64,000 nt of DNA from Rhinopithecus roxellana (GCF_007565055.1 NC_044553.1:103515858-103579857), one strand, 5' to 3'. Positions 1 to 21,428 are shown, counted from the first letter of the stretch. The notes: generated by a model not told the origin, from the letters alone. A program made the numbers and translations.

Positions 1-927
<927 letters not shown>

Positions 928-1220
928 GGCCAGGCACGGTGGCTCACACCTGTAATCCCAGCATTTTGGGAGGCCGAGGCAGGAGGATCAGTTGAGGCCA
1001 GGGGTTCGAGACCAGCCTGGACAACATGGTAAAACCCCATCTCTACTAAAAATACAAAAATTAGCTGATCATGCTAGTACACGCCTGTAGTCTCTAGACC
1101 CTGCTACTCAGGAGGCTGAGGCAAGAGAATTGCTTGAACCAGGAGGCGGAGGTTGCAGTAAGCCAAGATTGTACCATTGCACTCGGCAGAACGAGACTCT
1201 TGTCACACACACACAAAAAA
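928..1220 (+). mobile_element. Alu, sense
   Basis: Starts ggccaggcacggtggctcac. The right-arm end is shortened (no full gactccagcc) and runs into a short (CA)n and A tail. Confidence 0.92.
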
Positions 1221-1327
1221 GTTGAACTTCCTACATCATAATTACATGGAAGTACTATAATTTAACCTATCTCCTGAAGATGAATATACTTTTTATAATT
1301 TTGCGCTATTAAAAATGGTGTAGAATA

Positions 1328-2101
<774 letters not shown>

Positions 2102-2239
2102 TCAAGCAATCTCCAACAGACCAACAGACAGTCCTTCTGACTGTCAGAAGGAAAACTATCAAACAGGAAGGACACCTATACCAAAACCCCATCAGTACGT
2201 CACCACCATCAAAGACCAGAGACAGATAAAACCACAAAG

Positions 2240-3256
2240 ATGGGGAAGAAGCAGGGCAGAAAAGCTGGAAATTCAAAAAATAAGAGCGCATCTCCCCCTG
2301 CAAAGGAGCGCAGCCCATCGCCAGCAACGGATCAAAGCTGGTCAGAGAATGACTTGGACGAGAGGAGAGAAGAAGGCTTCAGTCCATCAAACTTATCAGA
2401 GCTAAAGGAGGAATTACGTACCCAGCGCAAAGAAACTAAAAATCTTGAAAAAAGAGTGGAAGAATTGACAGCTAGACTAATTAATGCAGAGAAGATCATA
2501 AACGAAATGACAGAGATGAAAAACATGACAAGAGAAATACGTGACAAATGCACAAGCTTCAGTAACCGACTCGATCAACTGGAAGAAAGAGTATCAGCGA
2601 TTGAAGATCAAATGAATGAAATGAAGCGAGAAGAGAAAACAAAAGAAAAAAGAAGAAAAAGAAATGAGCAAAGCCTGCAAGAAGTATGGGATTATGTAAA
2701 AAGACCAAATCTACGTCTGATTGGGGTGCCGGAAAGTGAGGGGGAAAATGGAACCAAGTTGGAAAACACTCTTCAGGATATCATCCAGGAGAACTTCCCC
2801 AACCTAGTAGGGCAGGACAACATTCAAATTCAGGAAATACAGAGAACGCCACAAAGATACTCCTCCAGAAGAGCAACTCCAAGACACATCATTGCCAGAT
2901 TCACCAAAGTTGAAATGAAGGAAAAAATCTTAAGGGCAGCCAGAGAGAAAGGTCGGGTTACCCACAAAGGGAAGCCCATCAGACTAACAGCAGATCTCTC
3001 GGCAGAAACTCTACAAGCCAGAAGAGAGTGGGGGCCGATATTCAACGTTCTTAAAGAAAAGAATTTTAAACCCAGAATTTCATATCCAGCCAAACTAAGT
3101 TTCATAAGTGAAGGAGAAATAAAATCCTTTACAGATAAGCAAATGCTTAGAGATTTTGTCACCACCAGGCCTGCCTTACAAAAGACCCTGAAGGAAGCCC
3201 TAAACATGGAAAGGAACAACCGGTACCAGCCATCGCAAAAACATGCCAAAATGTAA
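2240..3256 (+). CDS. L1 copy 1 ORF1: ORF1p RNA-binding protein, intact
   Basis: 338 codons, the usual L1 ORF1p length, with no interruption. ORF1p is the trimeric RNA-binding chaperone of the L1 particle. The sequence shows a basic N-terminus (MGKKQGRKAGNSK), a heptad-rich coiled coil at about 50-150, an RRM at about 157-252 and a C-terminal domain to about 330. Residues known to matter for human ORF1p RNA binding and retrotransposition are present: R235 (REKGRVTHKGK), R261 (QARREW) and Y282 (ISYPAKL). The start is the first ATG after aaaccacaaag, as in other L1s. ORF2 begins 63 nt after its stop. Intactness suggests a recent insertion, but says nothing about expression. Confidence 0.93.
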   Translation: MGKKQGRKAGNSKNKSASPPAKERSPSPATDQSWSENDLDERREEGFSPSNLSELKEELRTQRKETKNLEKRVEELTARLINAEKIINEMTEMKNMTREIRDKCTSFSNRLDQLEERVSAIEDQMNEMKREEKTKEKRRKRNEQSLQEVWDYVKRPNLRLIGVPESEGENGTKLENTLQDIIQENFPNLVGQDNIQIQEIQRTPQRYSSRRATPRHIIARFTKVEMKEKILRAAREKGRVTHKGKPIRLTADLSAETLQARREWGPIFNVLKEKNFKPRISYPAKLSFISEGEIKSFTDKQMLRDFVTTRPALQKTLKEALNMERNNRYQPSQKHAKM

Positions 3257-3319
3257 AGACCATCGAGGCTAGGAAGAAACTGCATCGACTAACGAGCAAA
3301 ATAACCAGTTAATATCATA

Positions 3320-7147
<3,828 letters not shown>

Positions 7148-7374
7148 ACAATGAGATCACTTGGACTCGGGAAGGGGAACATCACGCACTGGGGCCTATC
7201 ATGGGGAGGGGGGAGGGGGGAGGAGGGAGGGCTTGCATTGGGGAGTTATACAAGATATAAATGATGAATTGATGGGTGCCGACGAGTTGATGGGTGCAGC
7301 ACACCAACATGGCATAAGTATACATATGTAACAAACCTGCACGTTATGCACATGTACCCTAGAACTTAAAGTAG

Positions 7375-7380
7375 AATAAA
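7375..7380 (+). terminator. polyadenylation signal of L1 copy 1
   Basis: aataaa immediately before the A tail, as in L1 3' ends. It is in the sense orientation inside a host intron. Confidence 0.8.
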
Positions 7381-7393
7381 AAAAAAAAAAAAA

Positions 7394-7408
7394 AGAATAT
7401 ACTTACGT
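7394..7408 (+). repeat. target site duplication, right copy (L1 copy 1)
   Basis: agaatatacttacgt, identical to 1629-1643; its first A overlaps the tail. Confidence 0.93.
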
Positions 7409-8193
7409 ATTCTTCTATATTTTGTGCATATATGCAAGTATATCTGTAGGTTAAGTCTGTAGGGTTTGAAATTAATTTGCCCTCTAAAGAGAGGAACCTT
7501 TGTAGCCTTAATAGATTTAAGTAAGGATCATTAGTAGATATCAAAAACATTAATAAGTGAAGGATTACTTGGGAAGAGGATATTCACTTGTTGCCAAGGA
7601 CTATCTTACAGATTATTTATATTTGCAAAGGGTAAATATACCTTTACAATGGAGGGATCTGGAATCAAGCCTATATACCTAACTTCTAGTTTATAGTATA
7701 TATAGGAGATAGAAGAACAAATTAAATGACTCCAAGAGAAAATAATTGAACAAAATTAGAATGTAGTACATTTTATGAGGACAACTGGTCTAGCCTCTTC
7801 AAAAGCACAGTATCATTTTTAAAAAGTTGAGGTGGGATCTGTTTTAGGCTCAAGAGACAATAACCAAATGCAATATATGAGCTCTCATGGAATCTTTGTT
7901 TGAAAAATAAAAATTATTTTGGGATATCTTGGTAACTTTGAATATGGATTAAATATCAGATGATATTATGGAATTTGAGTAAATTTTCTTAGGTGTGATA
8001 ATGGTGTTGGTATATAGGAGGATGATCTTACCTGTAGATGAATCCTGAAATATTTAGGGATAAAGACTCATGGTATCTGCAGCTTACTTTCAAATACTTC
8101 AGCAAAAATGTACACACAAATATAAAGCAAATATGGCAAAATGCTAAGCAGTTGAATCTAGGTGGAGGTATACCTGTTTACATTACAATAGTC
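7409..8193. other. intron, no recognised feature
   Basis: AT-rich sequence; no gene, and no transposon that I can name. Confidence 0.6.
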
Positions 8194-8487
8194 TTTTTTT
8201 TTTTGAGACAGAGTCTCACTCTGTCACCCAGGCTGGAGTGCAGTGACGTGATCTTGGCTCACTGCAACCTCCCGGCTTCAAGTGATTCTCCTGCCTTAGC
8301 CTCCCAAGTAGAGTAGCTGGGACTATAGGTGCACACCACCATGCCCAGCTAATTTTTGTATTTTTAGTAGAGATGGGGTTTCACCATGTTGGCCAGGCTG
8401 GTCTTGAACTCTTGACCTCAAGTAATCCGCTCTCCTCAGCCTCCCAAAGTTCTGGGATTATAGGTGCAAGCCACCACGCCTCACCAC
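8194..8487 (-). mobile_element. Alu, antisense
   Basis: Poly-T 8194-8204, gagacagagtctcactctg, to accacgcctcacc. Confidence 0.93.
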
Positions 8488-9399
8488 CTTTTAATTTTTT
8501 CTACGTTTGAAAATTTTCTTAATAAAAAATTGGGAAGAAAGAGGCTTTTTAAAAAGTCATTAGATGACTCGTATTGCCAGCAACATAGTGAACTTGATAT
8601 TCTGGAACTATTAGATATTCTTGCTAGCATTTCGTCGCACCACTGGTTTGCAAACAGAGAAACCTGTAAGACTCTCCTTACTCACTTCCTTGACCAAAAT
8701 AAACAAAACTATGAGCGGAAAATGGAGTGATGAGCAGTAAGCACGCTGGCAAAGTGGGGTGATCTTGAAGCAAATTGCTGATAATCACTTCTGGGATCCA
8801 GACTAAGACTTGAGCAAGCTTCAAGGTTGGAGGACTGAATTGAAGACTTTCATGTTAAATTGGCTGTCTTGACAAGGATACAAGTTAATTTCATGTCAGT
8901 AATGCTTCCTGGAAATTGTACAGGCAAACACAAATTACCTCTGGAGTAATTCACTCTCAATTAGGCCTCCAGAAATTCCACAGGTTAGAATCAACCAAAT
9001 ACGAGTTCACAAAGATTATTCAATAAACATGGAAACAAATTATATAAATGAGTTAGCAAAAAAGAGAGAGAGATTGAGATTCCTTAAGATTTTAATCCCT
9101 AATATTGGAATAAAATAACCAATTTTGTAACCAATAAAATAATTATGTTTGAAATGTTTAAAGAGGAAAATGATAAGCTCATTAAAATGATTAAAAGGAA
9201 CCAAATAGAATTTTGAGAAATAAAAATATAATTCCTGAAAGAAAAAAAAAACGGTATTAAGCAACACATAAGATATAAATAAAGAGAGAATCGGTAACTT
9301 GGATTAGAAATTTGAGGAAATTACCCAGGACATTGAGATGGGAAATGTGAAGGAGAGGGTAAGAAATTTGTAGAACAGGATGAGAGGGTCTGATGTGTC
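8488..9399. other. intron, no recognised feature
   Basis: Unplaced AT-rich sequence; the last part may belong to the old L1 that follows. Confidence 0.5.
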
Positions 9400-9960
9400 T
9401 AGTTGGAATACCAGAAGGAGAGACTGAAGGAGAGGCAGTATTTCAAGAATGACAGAGAATGTATTAAAGCTATGAGTCTGTAGGAACAGAAGCATATAGT
9501 ATACCAAATAAGTAAGTAGAAACCCATACTTAAACACACTGCAGTGACATAGCAGAATGGAAAGACAAAGAAAAGAGCATAAAGGCTGCAAAGAGAAAAA
9601 ATACATAATCTTTCAGAAAAAAACAGTTATGCTGAAAACAGTGTTCCCAGCACTGACAATGGAAGACAGAACGGCAGGATAATATCTTCAAAGTGCTGAG
9701 GAAAAATAACTATCATTATAGAATTGTGTACTGACCAAACTTTCAAAATGGAGGGTAAAACAAAGACAACTGCATTGACCTTAATGATATAACTTCTAAA
9801 AGAATATGTCAGGAAAGAAAATTACCCCACATTTAAAGTCTGAGATGTAAGAAGGGTAAATGATCAAAGAAAGTGGTAAATGTGTAGGTAAATCTAAATA
9901 AATATTATCTGAATATAGTAATTTTGGAATTGAAGGGTAGAATTTAAATACTGGTCATTC
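9400..9960 (+). mobile_element. old sense L1 remnant, ORF1-like part
   Basis: gtgttcccagcactgaca, caatggaagacagaac and atatcttcaaagtgctgag correspond to the C-terminal part of ORF1 in ancient L1M elements. Many indels; edges are approximate. Confidence 0.55.
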
Positions 9961-10079
9961 ATAATATATAGTTCAGGAAGAGTTTAGTGAGAGTATAAAT
10001 ATTCTCAAATCCTTGTTCAGGGTGAGGTAGAGAGCTGGTGTTACTGCATTAACTTTAGACTTTAAAAATATAGGGTAAA

Positions 10080-11899
<1,820 letters not shown>

Positions 11900-11978
11900 G
11901 GCTGGGTGCATTGACTCACGCCTGTAATCTTAGCACTTTATAATCTTAGATTATAGGCATGAGCCACCAAGCCCAACC
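11900..11978. repeat. Alu-derived palindrome (head-to-head fragments)
   Basis: A sense Alu head (11900-11929, ggctgggtgcattgactcac...) is followed after 19 nt by an antisense Alu head (11949-11978, ending gagccaccaagcccaacc). The two 30-nt arms are near complementary and can form a hairpin. No other Alu parts are present. Confidence 0.85.
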
Positions 11979-12174
11979 TATCTTTTTTATTTTTAATTAA
12001 TCTAACAGCTAATGATATTTTTAACAAACCGAAAACATAATATTAGGTGATTATAGCTTGTGGATGGTGAAATGATTGACAGCAGTATTTTAAGGGATGA
12101 AAAGGAGGAATTGGGAATCCTTTTAAGTATGTCTAGCTGGAAAGTGGCACAGCATTGTTTTAAAAAGAGGACTT

Positions 12175-12500
12175 GGGTGGGGTACAGTGGCTTATGCCTG
12201 TAATTACAGCACTTTGGGAGGCCAGGGTGTTTAGAGTTCAGGTGGGAGGCCAGGTGGCTGGAGTTGCTTGAGCCCAGTTCAAACCAGCCTAGGCAGCATG
12301 GTGAAACTCTATCTCTACAAAAAAAAATCAAAAAATTAGTCAGGCGTGGTGGCTCGCACCTGTAGTCCCAGCTACTCAGGAGGCCGAGGTAGGAGGATCA
12401 CTTGAGCCCAGGAGGTTGACGCCACAGTGTGCTGAGATTATGCCACCGCCCTCCCACTTGGATGACAGAATGAGTCCCTGTCTCAAAAAGAAAAAGAAGA
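12175..12500 (+). mobile_element. Alu (old, J-like), sense
   Basis: tggggtacagtggcttatgc to ctgtctcaaaaag. It is diverged, with a 30-nt internal duplication-like extension in the left arm (ggtgtttagagttca... before the second ggaggcc). Confidence 0.85.
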
Positions 12501-12916
12501 GTTGGATTAGTTGTAAATGTATATTGCCAACTCAGGGGCAACCACTAAAAAGGTTTTTAAAAAATGTAGTATAGTTCATGTGCTAGTAGGGGAGAAAAAT
12601 AGAATCATAAAATACTCAGAACCAGAGGAGACAGTAAAGAGTGGAATACAAAAAAAGGCACTGAATAGAAAACAGGAACAAACGTGGTACAGTGTTAACA
12701 GTATAGCAGTAATCACTTTAAACATTAGCTGTCTAAATAAACCAATTAAAAGACAAAGACAGTCTCAATGGATAAAAGAACAAGCCTCAAGTATGTGTTG
12801 ACTATAAGAAATCCCTTTAAAATATAAACATACATAGATTAGACAGATTAAAAATGAAGGGATGACAAAAGATATACTATGCTAACATTAATCAAAAGAA
12901 AGTGAGACTAGTTGTA
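12501..12916 (+). mobile_element. ancient sense L1 (L1M-like), segment 1
   Basis: The region around the ORF1-ORF2 junction and endonuclease start: ttaaacattagctgtctaa, ccaattaaaagacaaagac, caatggataaaaga. It is the left end of a long disrupted element continuing to about 19310. Confidence 0.8.
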
Positions 12917-13322
12917 CAGTCGTGTTATTTAACAAATGGGGATATATTCTGAGACATGCATCAGTAGGCGATTTCTTCATTGTGCAAACATCATAGAATG
13001 TATTACAGAAACCTAGGTGACATAGTCTACTACATACCTAGGCTGTATGGTGTAGCCTGTTGCTTCTAGGCTGCAAACCTGTACACCATGTAACTGTACC
13101 GAATATTGTAGGCAATTATAATATAGTGGTAAATATTTGTGTAAGCATATCTAAACGTAGAAATGGTACAGTAAAAATAAAGTATTATAATCTCTACAGC
13201 TAAAACAGAGTATTATAAATATCAAATCTACAGTAAAAATAGAGTATTATCCATAAGGACCACCATCATACATGCGGTCTGTTGGTGACCGAAACATCAT
13301 TATGCAGTGCATAACATGACTA
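12917..13322. mobile_element. Tigger-type DNA transposon, nested in the L1M
   Basis: Starts cagtcgtgttat after TA. Its 3' end (gcataacatgact) is the inverted form. The interior (cctaggctgtatggtgtagcc, tgcggtctgttggtgacc) matches a common TcMar-Tigger MITE as I remember it. The L1M reading resumes directly after it. Confidence 0.78.
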
Positions 13323-13405
13323 TGTTAATTTCAGACGAAGCCGACTTTAGAACAAGGAGAATTATCAAGAATAAAGAGAGGTGTTACATAAAGATGATTA
13401 ATTCT
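13323..13405 (+). mobile_element. ancient sense L1, segment 2
   Basis: Endonuclease-region text (cagacgaagccgactttag, ggtgttacataaagatg) lying between the Tigger-type element and an Alu. Confidence 0.78.
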
Positions 13406-13711
<306 letters not shown>

Positions 13712-13719
13712 TTAATTCT

Positions 13720-14589
13720 CCAAGAAGACATACTAATCCTTAATGTGTATTCACTGACAACAGAGTATCAAAATACGTGAGGCAAAAACTGATAATTCTG
13801 CCCAGAGAAATAGAAAAAGTAGTGGTACTGTGGTTGGATATTTAACATCTTTCTATCAGTAATGGAGAGATCCAGCAGGCAGAAAATCAGTGAGGACATA
13901 AATGAAGTGAATAGCACTATCAGTCAACTTGGTCCAATTATGACATCTATAAATTGCTTAATCCAGCAGAGATTATACTCATTCTTCTCAAACTCATGCG
14001 AAACATTCACCAAGACCACATTCTGGTCATAAAACATGTCTTAATAAACTAAAAGGAATAGAAATCATACAAAATATACCCTCTGACTGCAATGGATTTA
14101 ACTATAAATCAATGACGGAAAAAGTTGGAAAACTCTAAAATACTTGGAGATTAAACGACACACTTCTAAATAATGCACAGCTCAAAGATGTTTCAAGAGA
14201 AATTGTAGAATATTTTGAACTAAATGAAAATATAACATCAAAATTTGTGGGCACTGAAAGCTGTGCTTAGAGGAAAATGTACAGTATTGAAATTATATAT
14301 TACTAAAGAAGAAAGATCTAAAACCAGTAATCTAAGCTTCCACCATAGGAAACTTGAAAAAAACAAATCCAAAGTAAGTAGAAGAAAAGAAATAATAAAA
14401 CTTAGAGCAGAAAACGGGGAAGTTGAAAACAGGAAATCACTAGAGAAAAATCAACAAAACTGCAAATTGGTTCTTAGAAAATATCAACAAAACCAATAAA
14501 TCTCTAGCTAAGTTAAATAAGAAAAAAATAAGATATCAATTATTAATACCAGAAATGAAAGAAGAACCATTACCAGTGATCCTTTTATT
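13720..14589 (+). mobile_element. ancient sense L1, segment 3
   Basis: Endonuclease to linker region of ORF2, with recognisable pieces such as agaccacattctgg, actgcaatggatttaac and gaagaaagatctaaaacc. It ends at the duplication flanking the antisense L1. Confidence 0.82.
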
Positions 14590-16083
14590 ATTATTATTTG
14601 TTTTATTTTTAATTTTTGTGGGTATACAGTATGTATATATATTTATGGGATACATGAGATATTTTGATACAGGCATGCAATGCGTACTCATCACATCAGT
14701 GTAAATGGGGTATTCATTACCTCAGACATTTATTCTTTGTGTTTCAAACCATCCAATTATATTCTTTTAGTTATTTTTAAATTTACAATTAAATTATTTT
14801 TTGCTATAGTCACCTTGTTGTACTAGCAAATACTAGGTCTTGTTCATTCTTTTTTTTTTTTTTTTGTACACATTAACCATCTGCACTTACCCTTTCCCCC
14901 ACTATACTTCCAAGCCTCTAGTAACTATCCTTCTATTCTCTATCTCCATGAATTCAGTTGTTTTAATTTTTAGCTCCCACAGATAAGTGAGGGCATGTGA
15001 TGTTTGTCTTTCTGTGCCTGGCTTATTTCACTTAACATAATGACCTCATGTCAGGATCTCATTCTTTTTTATGGTTGAATAATACTTTATTGTGTATATA
15101 TACCACATACCCTTTATCCATTCATCTGTTGATGGATACTTAGGTTGCTTCCATATCTTGGCTATTGTAAATAGTGTTGCAGTAAACATGGGAGTGCAGA
15201 TATCTCTTTGATAAACTGATTTCCTTTCTTTTGGCTATATACCCAGGAGTGGGATTGCTGGATTGGTAGCTCTATTTCTAGTTTTTTGAGAAATTTCCAA
15301 ACTGTTCTCCATAGTGGTTGTACTAACTTATATTCTTACCAACAGTATGTGAGGGTTCCCTTTTCTTCACATCCTGGCCAGCATTTGTTATTGCCTGTCT
15401 TTTGGATAAAAGCCATTTTGACTGGGGTGAGATATCTCATTGTAGTTTTGATTTGCATTTCTCTGATTATCAGTTATGTAGAGCACCTTTTCATATACCT
15501 GTTTGTCATTTGTACGTCTTCTCTTGAGAAATGTGTATCAGATCTTTTGTCCATTTATAATTGAATTATTAAATTTTTTCCTGTAGAGTTGTTTGAGCCC
15601 CTTGTGTATTCTAGTTATTAATCCCTTGTCAGATGCATACTTTGCAAGTGTTTTTTCCCATTCTGTGGGTCGTCTCTTCACTTTGTTGACCATTTACTTT
15701 GCTGTGCAGAAAGTTTTTAACATGATCTCATCTCATTTGTCCATTTTTGGTTTAGTGGCCTGTGGATATTATTTAAGAAGTCTTTGCCCACTTCATTGTC
15801 CTGGAGAGTTTCCCCAAAGTTTTCTTTCAGTGTCATAGTTTGAGATCTTAGATTTAAGTCTTTAATCCATTTTGATTTGATTTCTGCATATGGAGAAAGA
15901 TAGGGATCAAGTTTCATTCTTCTGCGTATGGATATCCAGTTATCCCAGCACCATTTATTGAAGATACTGTCCTTTCTCCAGTGTATGTTCTTGGCATTTT
16001 TATTGAAAATGAGTTCACTGCAGAAGTGTAGATTTGTTTCTGGGTTCTCTGTTCTGCTCCATTTGTCTATGTATCTGTTTTTA
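14590..16083 (-). mobile_element. antisense L1, 5'-truncated, nested in L1M
   Basis: Reverse complement of the L1 3' end and ORF2 C-terminus (gctgcaatgcgtactcatc-like 3'UTR, then tatacccaggagtggg and caccatttattgaag). The 13-nt duplication tgatccttttatt lies at 14577-14589 and 16084-16096. It is younger than its host L1M. Confidence 0.87.
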
Positions 16084-16490
16084 TGATCCTTTTATTTACT
16101 GATAAAAGAATTAAATTTGATAACCTAAAAGAAATAGCCGATTACTTGAAAGGTACAATCTACCAAAACTCATACAAGAAGAACTAGATAATCTGAACAG
16201 CCTGATATGTATTAATGAAATTGAATCAATAACTAACAACCTTCCAAATTAGAAAGCACCAGGCCCAGATGGTGAATTCTATTGAACATTTAAGAAAGAA
16301 ATAATTCTCCACAATTTCTCTCAAAAAATAGAAGCGGAAGGAATACTTCCTAATTCTTTTGAGGAGTACTGCATTACCCTAATGCAATTCATCTCATCAG
16401 CAGGCTAAAGAAGAAAAGCCATATGATCACATTCATAGATGCAGAAAAGCATTTGGCAAAATCCAACACCCATTTAGGATAAAAACCCTT
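16084..16490 (+). mobile_element. ancient sense L1, segment 4
   Basis: Reverse transcriptase region: caccaggcccagatggtg (the PGPDG motif region) and attcatagatgcagaaaag. Confidence 0.82.
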
Positions 16491-17463
<973 letters not shown>

Positions 17464-17679
17464 GAGCATGAGCAACATGGCAAAACCTGTCTCTACAAAA
17501 AATACAAAAACTAGCTGGACGTGGTGTCATGTGCCTGTAGTCCCAGCTACTTGGGAGCCTGAGATGGGAGGAGTGCTTGAGTTCAGGAGGTCAAGGCTGC
17601 AGTGAGCCATGGTTGTGCCCCTGCACTCTCTAGCCTGGGTAACACAGCAAGATCTTGTATCAGGAGAAAAAAAAAAAAG
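17464..17679 (+). mobile_element. Alu (J-like), sense, 5'-truncated, nested in L1M
   Basis: Begins inside the left arm at gagcaacatggcaaaacc, A tail 17667-17678. An 8-nt duplication gaaaggca lies at 17456-17463 and 17680-17687. Confidence 0.85.
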
Positions 17680-19310
17680 GAAAGGCAAAAGAGCCAAAAG
17701 AGCCAGAAGAGTCAACACAGTATTGAAGGAAAAGAATGAATTGAGAGAAGGGCCAGAACCTGACTTCAAAATTTACTATAGTAATCAAGAATGTATGGTA
17801 TGCGTGAGAGAATAGACAAATAGATTGAATAAAATAGAGATTCCAGAAACACACCCACACAACTAGAGTCCACTGATCTTTGACAAAGGAGCAAAGGCAA
17901 TTCAGTGGAGAAAGGATGGTCTTTTCAACATGGTGCTATAACAATTGGACATCCACGTGCCAGAAAAAGGTGGATCTATACACAGACCTTACATCTTTCA
18001 CAAAAATTAACTCAAACAGATCATAGACCTAAATGTAATGTGCAAAAGTATAAAACACCTAGAAAACAACATAGGAGAAAGTCTAGGACACCTTGGGTTT
18101 GGCAATGAGTTTTATGATACAACACCAACAATAAAATTCATGAAAGAAAAAATTGCTAAGTTGGACTTTATTAAATTTAAAACTTCTGCTTTGTGAGAGA
18201 CATTGTTAAGGGAATGAAATGACAAGTCACAGATTGGGAGAAAATCTGCAAAACACATAGCTGATGAAGGACTGATTCTAAAATATACAAAGAACTCTTA
18301 ATATTCAACAGGAAGAGAACAACTTGAAAAATGGGCAAAAGATGTGAACAAACACCTCACCAAAGAAGATATAGAGATGGCAAGTAAACATAGGAAAAGA
18401 TGCTCAACGTCGCATGTCATTAGAGTATTGCAAATTAAGATAAGAAATCACTACACACCTAAAAGAATGGCTAAAATCCAAAACACTGACAACACCAAAT
18501 GCTGGCAGGGAAGTGTAGCAATGGGAACTCTCATTGGTGGTGGAAATACAAAATTATATCATCACACTGGGAGACAGGTAGTTTCTTTCAAACCTAAGCA
18601 TAGTCTTACTGTAGGATCCAACCATAGCACTCTTTGTATTTACCTATATAAGTTGAAAACATGTCCACACAAATACCTGCACATAAATATTTATAGCAGC
18701 TTTAGTTGTAATTGTCCAAGATATTCTTCAATAGGTAAATGGACAAACTGTTGTACATCCATAAAATGGAATATTATTCCATGATATAAAGAAATGAGCT
18801 TTCACGCCATGAAAAAAAAAAAAAGTAAAGAAACTGAATGAGTATTGCTGAGTAAAGGAAGCTAATCTGAAAAGGCTACATACTGTATGATTTCAACTAT
18901 ATGACATTGTGGAAAAGGCAGACTTTTGTCAACAGTAAAAAGATGACTGGTTTCCAGGCACTAGGAATAGGGGGGTGGGGCTAGAAGGGATGAATAGGTA
19001 GAAGCAAGCACAGAGAATAAAGATGTGAAACTATTTTGTATGATACTGTAATGTTATATATGTGTCATTATACTTTCTCAAAACCCATAGAAGGTACTAC
19101 ATAAACAGTGATCCCTAATGTAAACTATGGACTTTAGCAATACTGTATCAATATGAGCTTGTTAATTGTAGCAAATGTACCATGCTAATACAATATGTTA
19201 ATAATTGGGGAAACTGGTAGGGAGGGGGAAAGGGATGTATGGAAACTCTTTGTAGTTGCCACTCATTTTTTATCTGTAAACCTAAAACTGTTTTGAAAAA
19301 TGTATATTCT
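17680..19310 (+). mobile_element. ancient sense L1, segment 6 (ORF2 C-terminus and 3'UTR)
   Basis: Covers ttcaaaatttactatag, the ORF2 end (ttatagcagctttagttg, aatggaatattattcc) and an L1M-type 3'UTR with ggaataggggggtggggc and tgtatggaaactctttg. Many stops. Confidence 0.82.
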
Positions 19311-19355
19311 TTAAAAAAAAATTTTTTTGGAATAGAAAATAATTTAGACATTTGA

Positions 19356-19684
<329 letters not shown>

Positions 19685-21134
19685 TCTGTAAAATTTTTAA
19701 TTCATTTTTTAGTTTGTGTCATTCTCCATTTATTTATTTTCTGACTTGCATTGGGAGAAACAAATTGTATTTCTGACATTGATTTTTATTTCTCTTTTAT
19801 GAAGTGTTTCCTTTAATAACCTGATTGCTCTCTTGTTAAAACTGTATTTTTTCCTATGACTTTGAATTACCTGATAGAGTGATAGAATATTTAACTTTTT
19901 CTGACTAACTTAAACAGCTTTCTTTATACTGGTGATCTAAACTGATGTAAGCACCTTATGTCCTTACAATTCATGAAGGCACTAGTATAGTCTATGTTGA
20001 AATTTGCAGAGTAGCAGTTTTGTCACGTAACGTTTCAAAGACTTATTTTACTGATTGCTTTCTAGAATTTTCAGATAGAAATTGTAAGAGAATTTTTTTG
20101 TTTTTTCTTTGAAATTCTAAGATAATTTATTCATTATTTTTCACTTAATAAACATAAAGGCAACTTACCTACATTTAAAAAATATTAAGCATGATGTAAT
20201 CCTTTTATCTCAGAATACTCAAAATGGCTTTATTAAGATAAATTTTGTTATTAATAGTTAAGTTTAAAATGTAAAAATGTGGAGAGTATGTCTCTGGTTT
20301 TGCTTATGCTAACAAATATTAAGAGAGATTGCAATGAATTTAAGAATCATTTTTGAACATACTCATATGCAATGTAACTTGCTTGCATTTATGATATAGG
20401 ACCTGGTGTTCAACTTTTGGAGCATATGTATCACTGTTTTGTTTTCAGATTTTGCTTTTCAATTATGTGTATTATGATAATAGGCCTACATTTGGGAACT
20501 TCAATAGGTATTTCTGCCAATGGATAGGAATGTATACATAATGTGAATTTTAATAAATAGGGAAGAAAATGTATATAATACTTTGGAAATGAGAAAATTC
20601 CGGAGTTGCCTTCCTCATGTTTATTTTTTGTATTTGTATGCTGTTAGTGATCCATCACATTTGCTGTCCATGAATTTCTTCTGCTATACGGAAACTCTAG
20701 AGTACAATTTACAGTTTTTTATATAGTCTGTATGGTCCAAGGTGAATTTATGGGAATGCATTTTTTTTTTTTTTTTGAGAGGGGAAAAGATAGGAAGCCT
20801 TCAAAAATTGTCATGCTCATAATTTGAAAATCTGTTTTTACTTTTTGATGTTATGTTTTTCATACTGCCCATTAAGCATATTATAGATTTATGATCACTG
20901 ATGTATGTGTCTTAGGAATGTGTGTGCTAATAGGAATGTCAGTAACTGTTTAGGTTAGTAAATCCCAAAAGATCTCAATAACTAATTCATTGTAAATAAT
21001 TTTCTGTAGTGAGGGTCACATAGCTGTGAAGCCATTGATAGACTTCTAAGTATGCCTAAAGACTCAGAGTTTAGTTAAAACAACAACAAAAGGAGGTGAC
21101 CATTTTTGCTCCAGTTTTTAGGGTTTTAAAATTT
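19685..21134. other. intron, no recognised feature
   Basis: 1.45 kb of AT-rich unique sequence with a T16 run at 20761-20776. Confidence 0.65.
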
Positions 21135-21428
21135 GTTTTTGAGTCAGAGTCTTACTCTGTGGCCCAGGCTGGAGTACAGTGGCACAAACACAGCTCATTG
21201 TAGCCTTGACCTCCTGGGCTCAAGTGATCCTCCCACCTCAAGTCCTCAGAGTAGCTGGGACCACAGGGACGCACCACCACACCCAACTAATGTTTTAGTT
21301 TTTGTTTTTTGTAGAGATGGGGTCTCCCTCAGTTGCCCAAGCAAGTCTCGAACTCTTGGACTCAAGCCATCCTCCTGCCTTGGCCTCCCAAAGTGCTGGA
21401 ATTACAGGTGTGAGCTACCACACCAGCC
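21135..21428 (-). mobile_element. Alu (J-like), antisense
   Basis: gagtcagagtcttactctgt to gtgagctaccacaccagc; diverged. Confidence 0.9.

Noticed and set aside
2830..3285. Antisense frames within L1 ORF1 and ORF2 of both copies
   Set aside because: They are shadows of the sense frames and recur identically in both L1 copies.
7203..7230. G-rich run as a regulatory quadruplex of the host gene
   Set aside because: It is the normal polypurine stretch of the L1 3'UTR.
9304..9606. 100-codon antisense frame rich in Leu and Phe
   Set aside because: It lies on the reverse of AT-rich old L1 sequence with no conserved motif or splice context.
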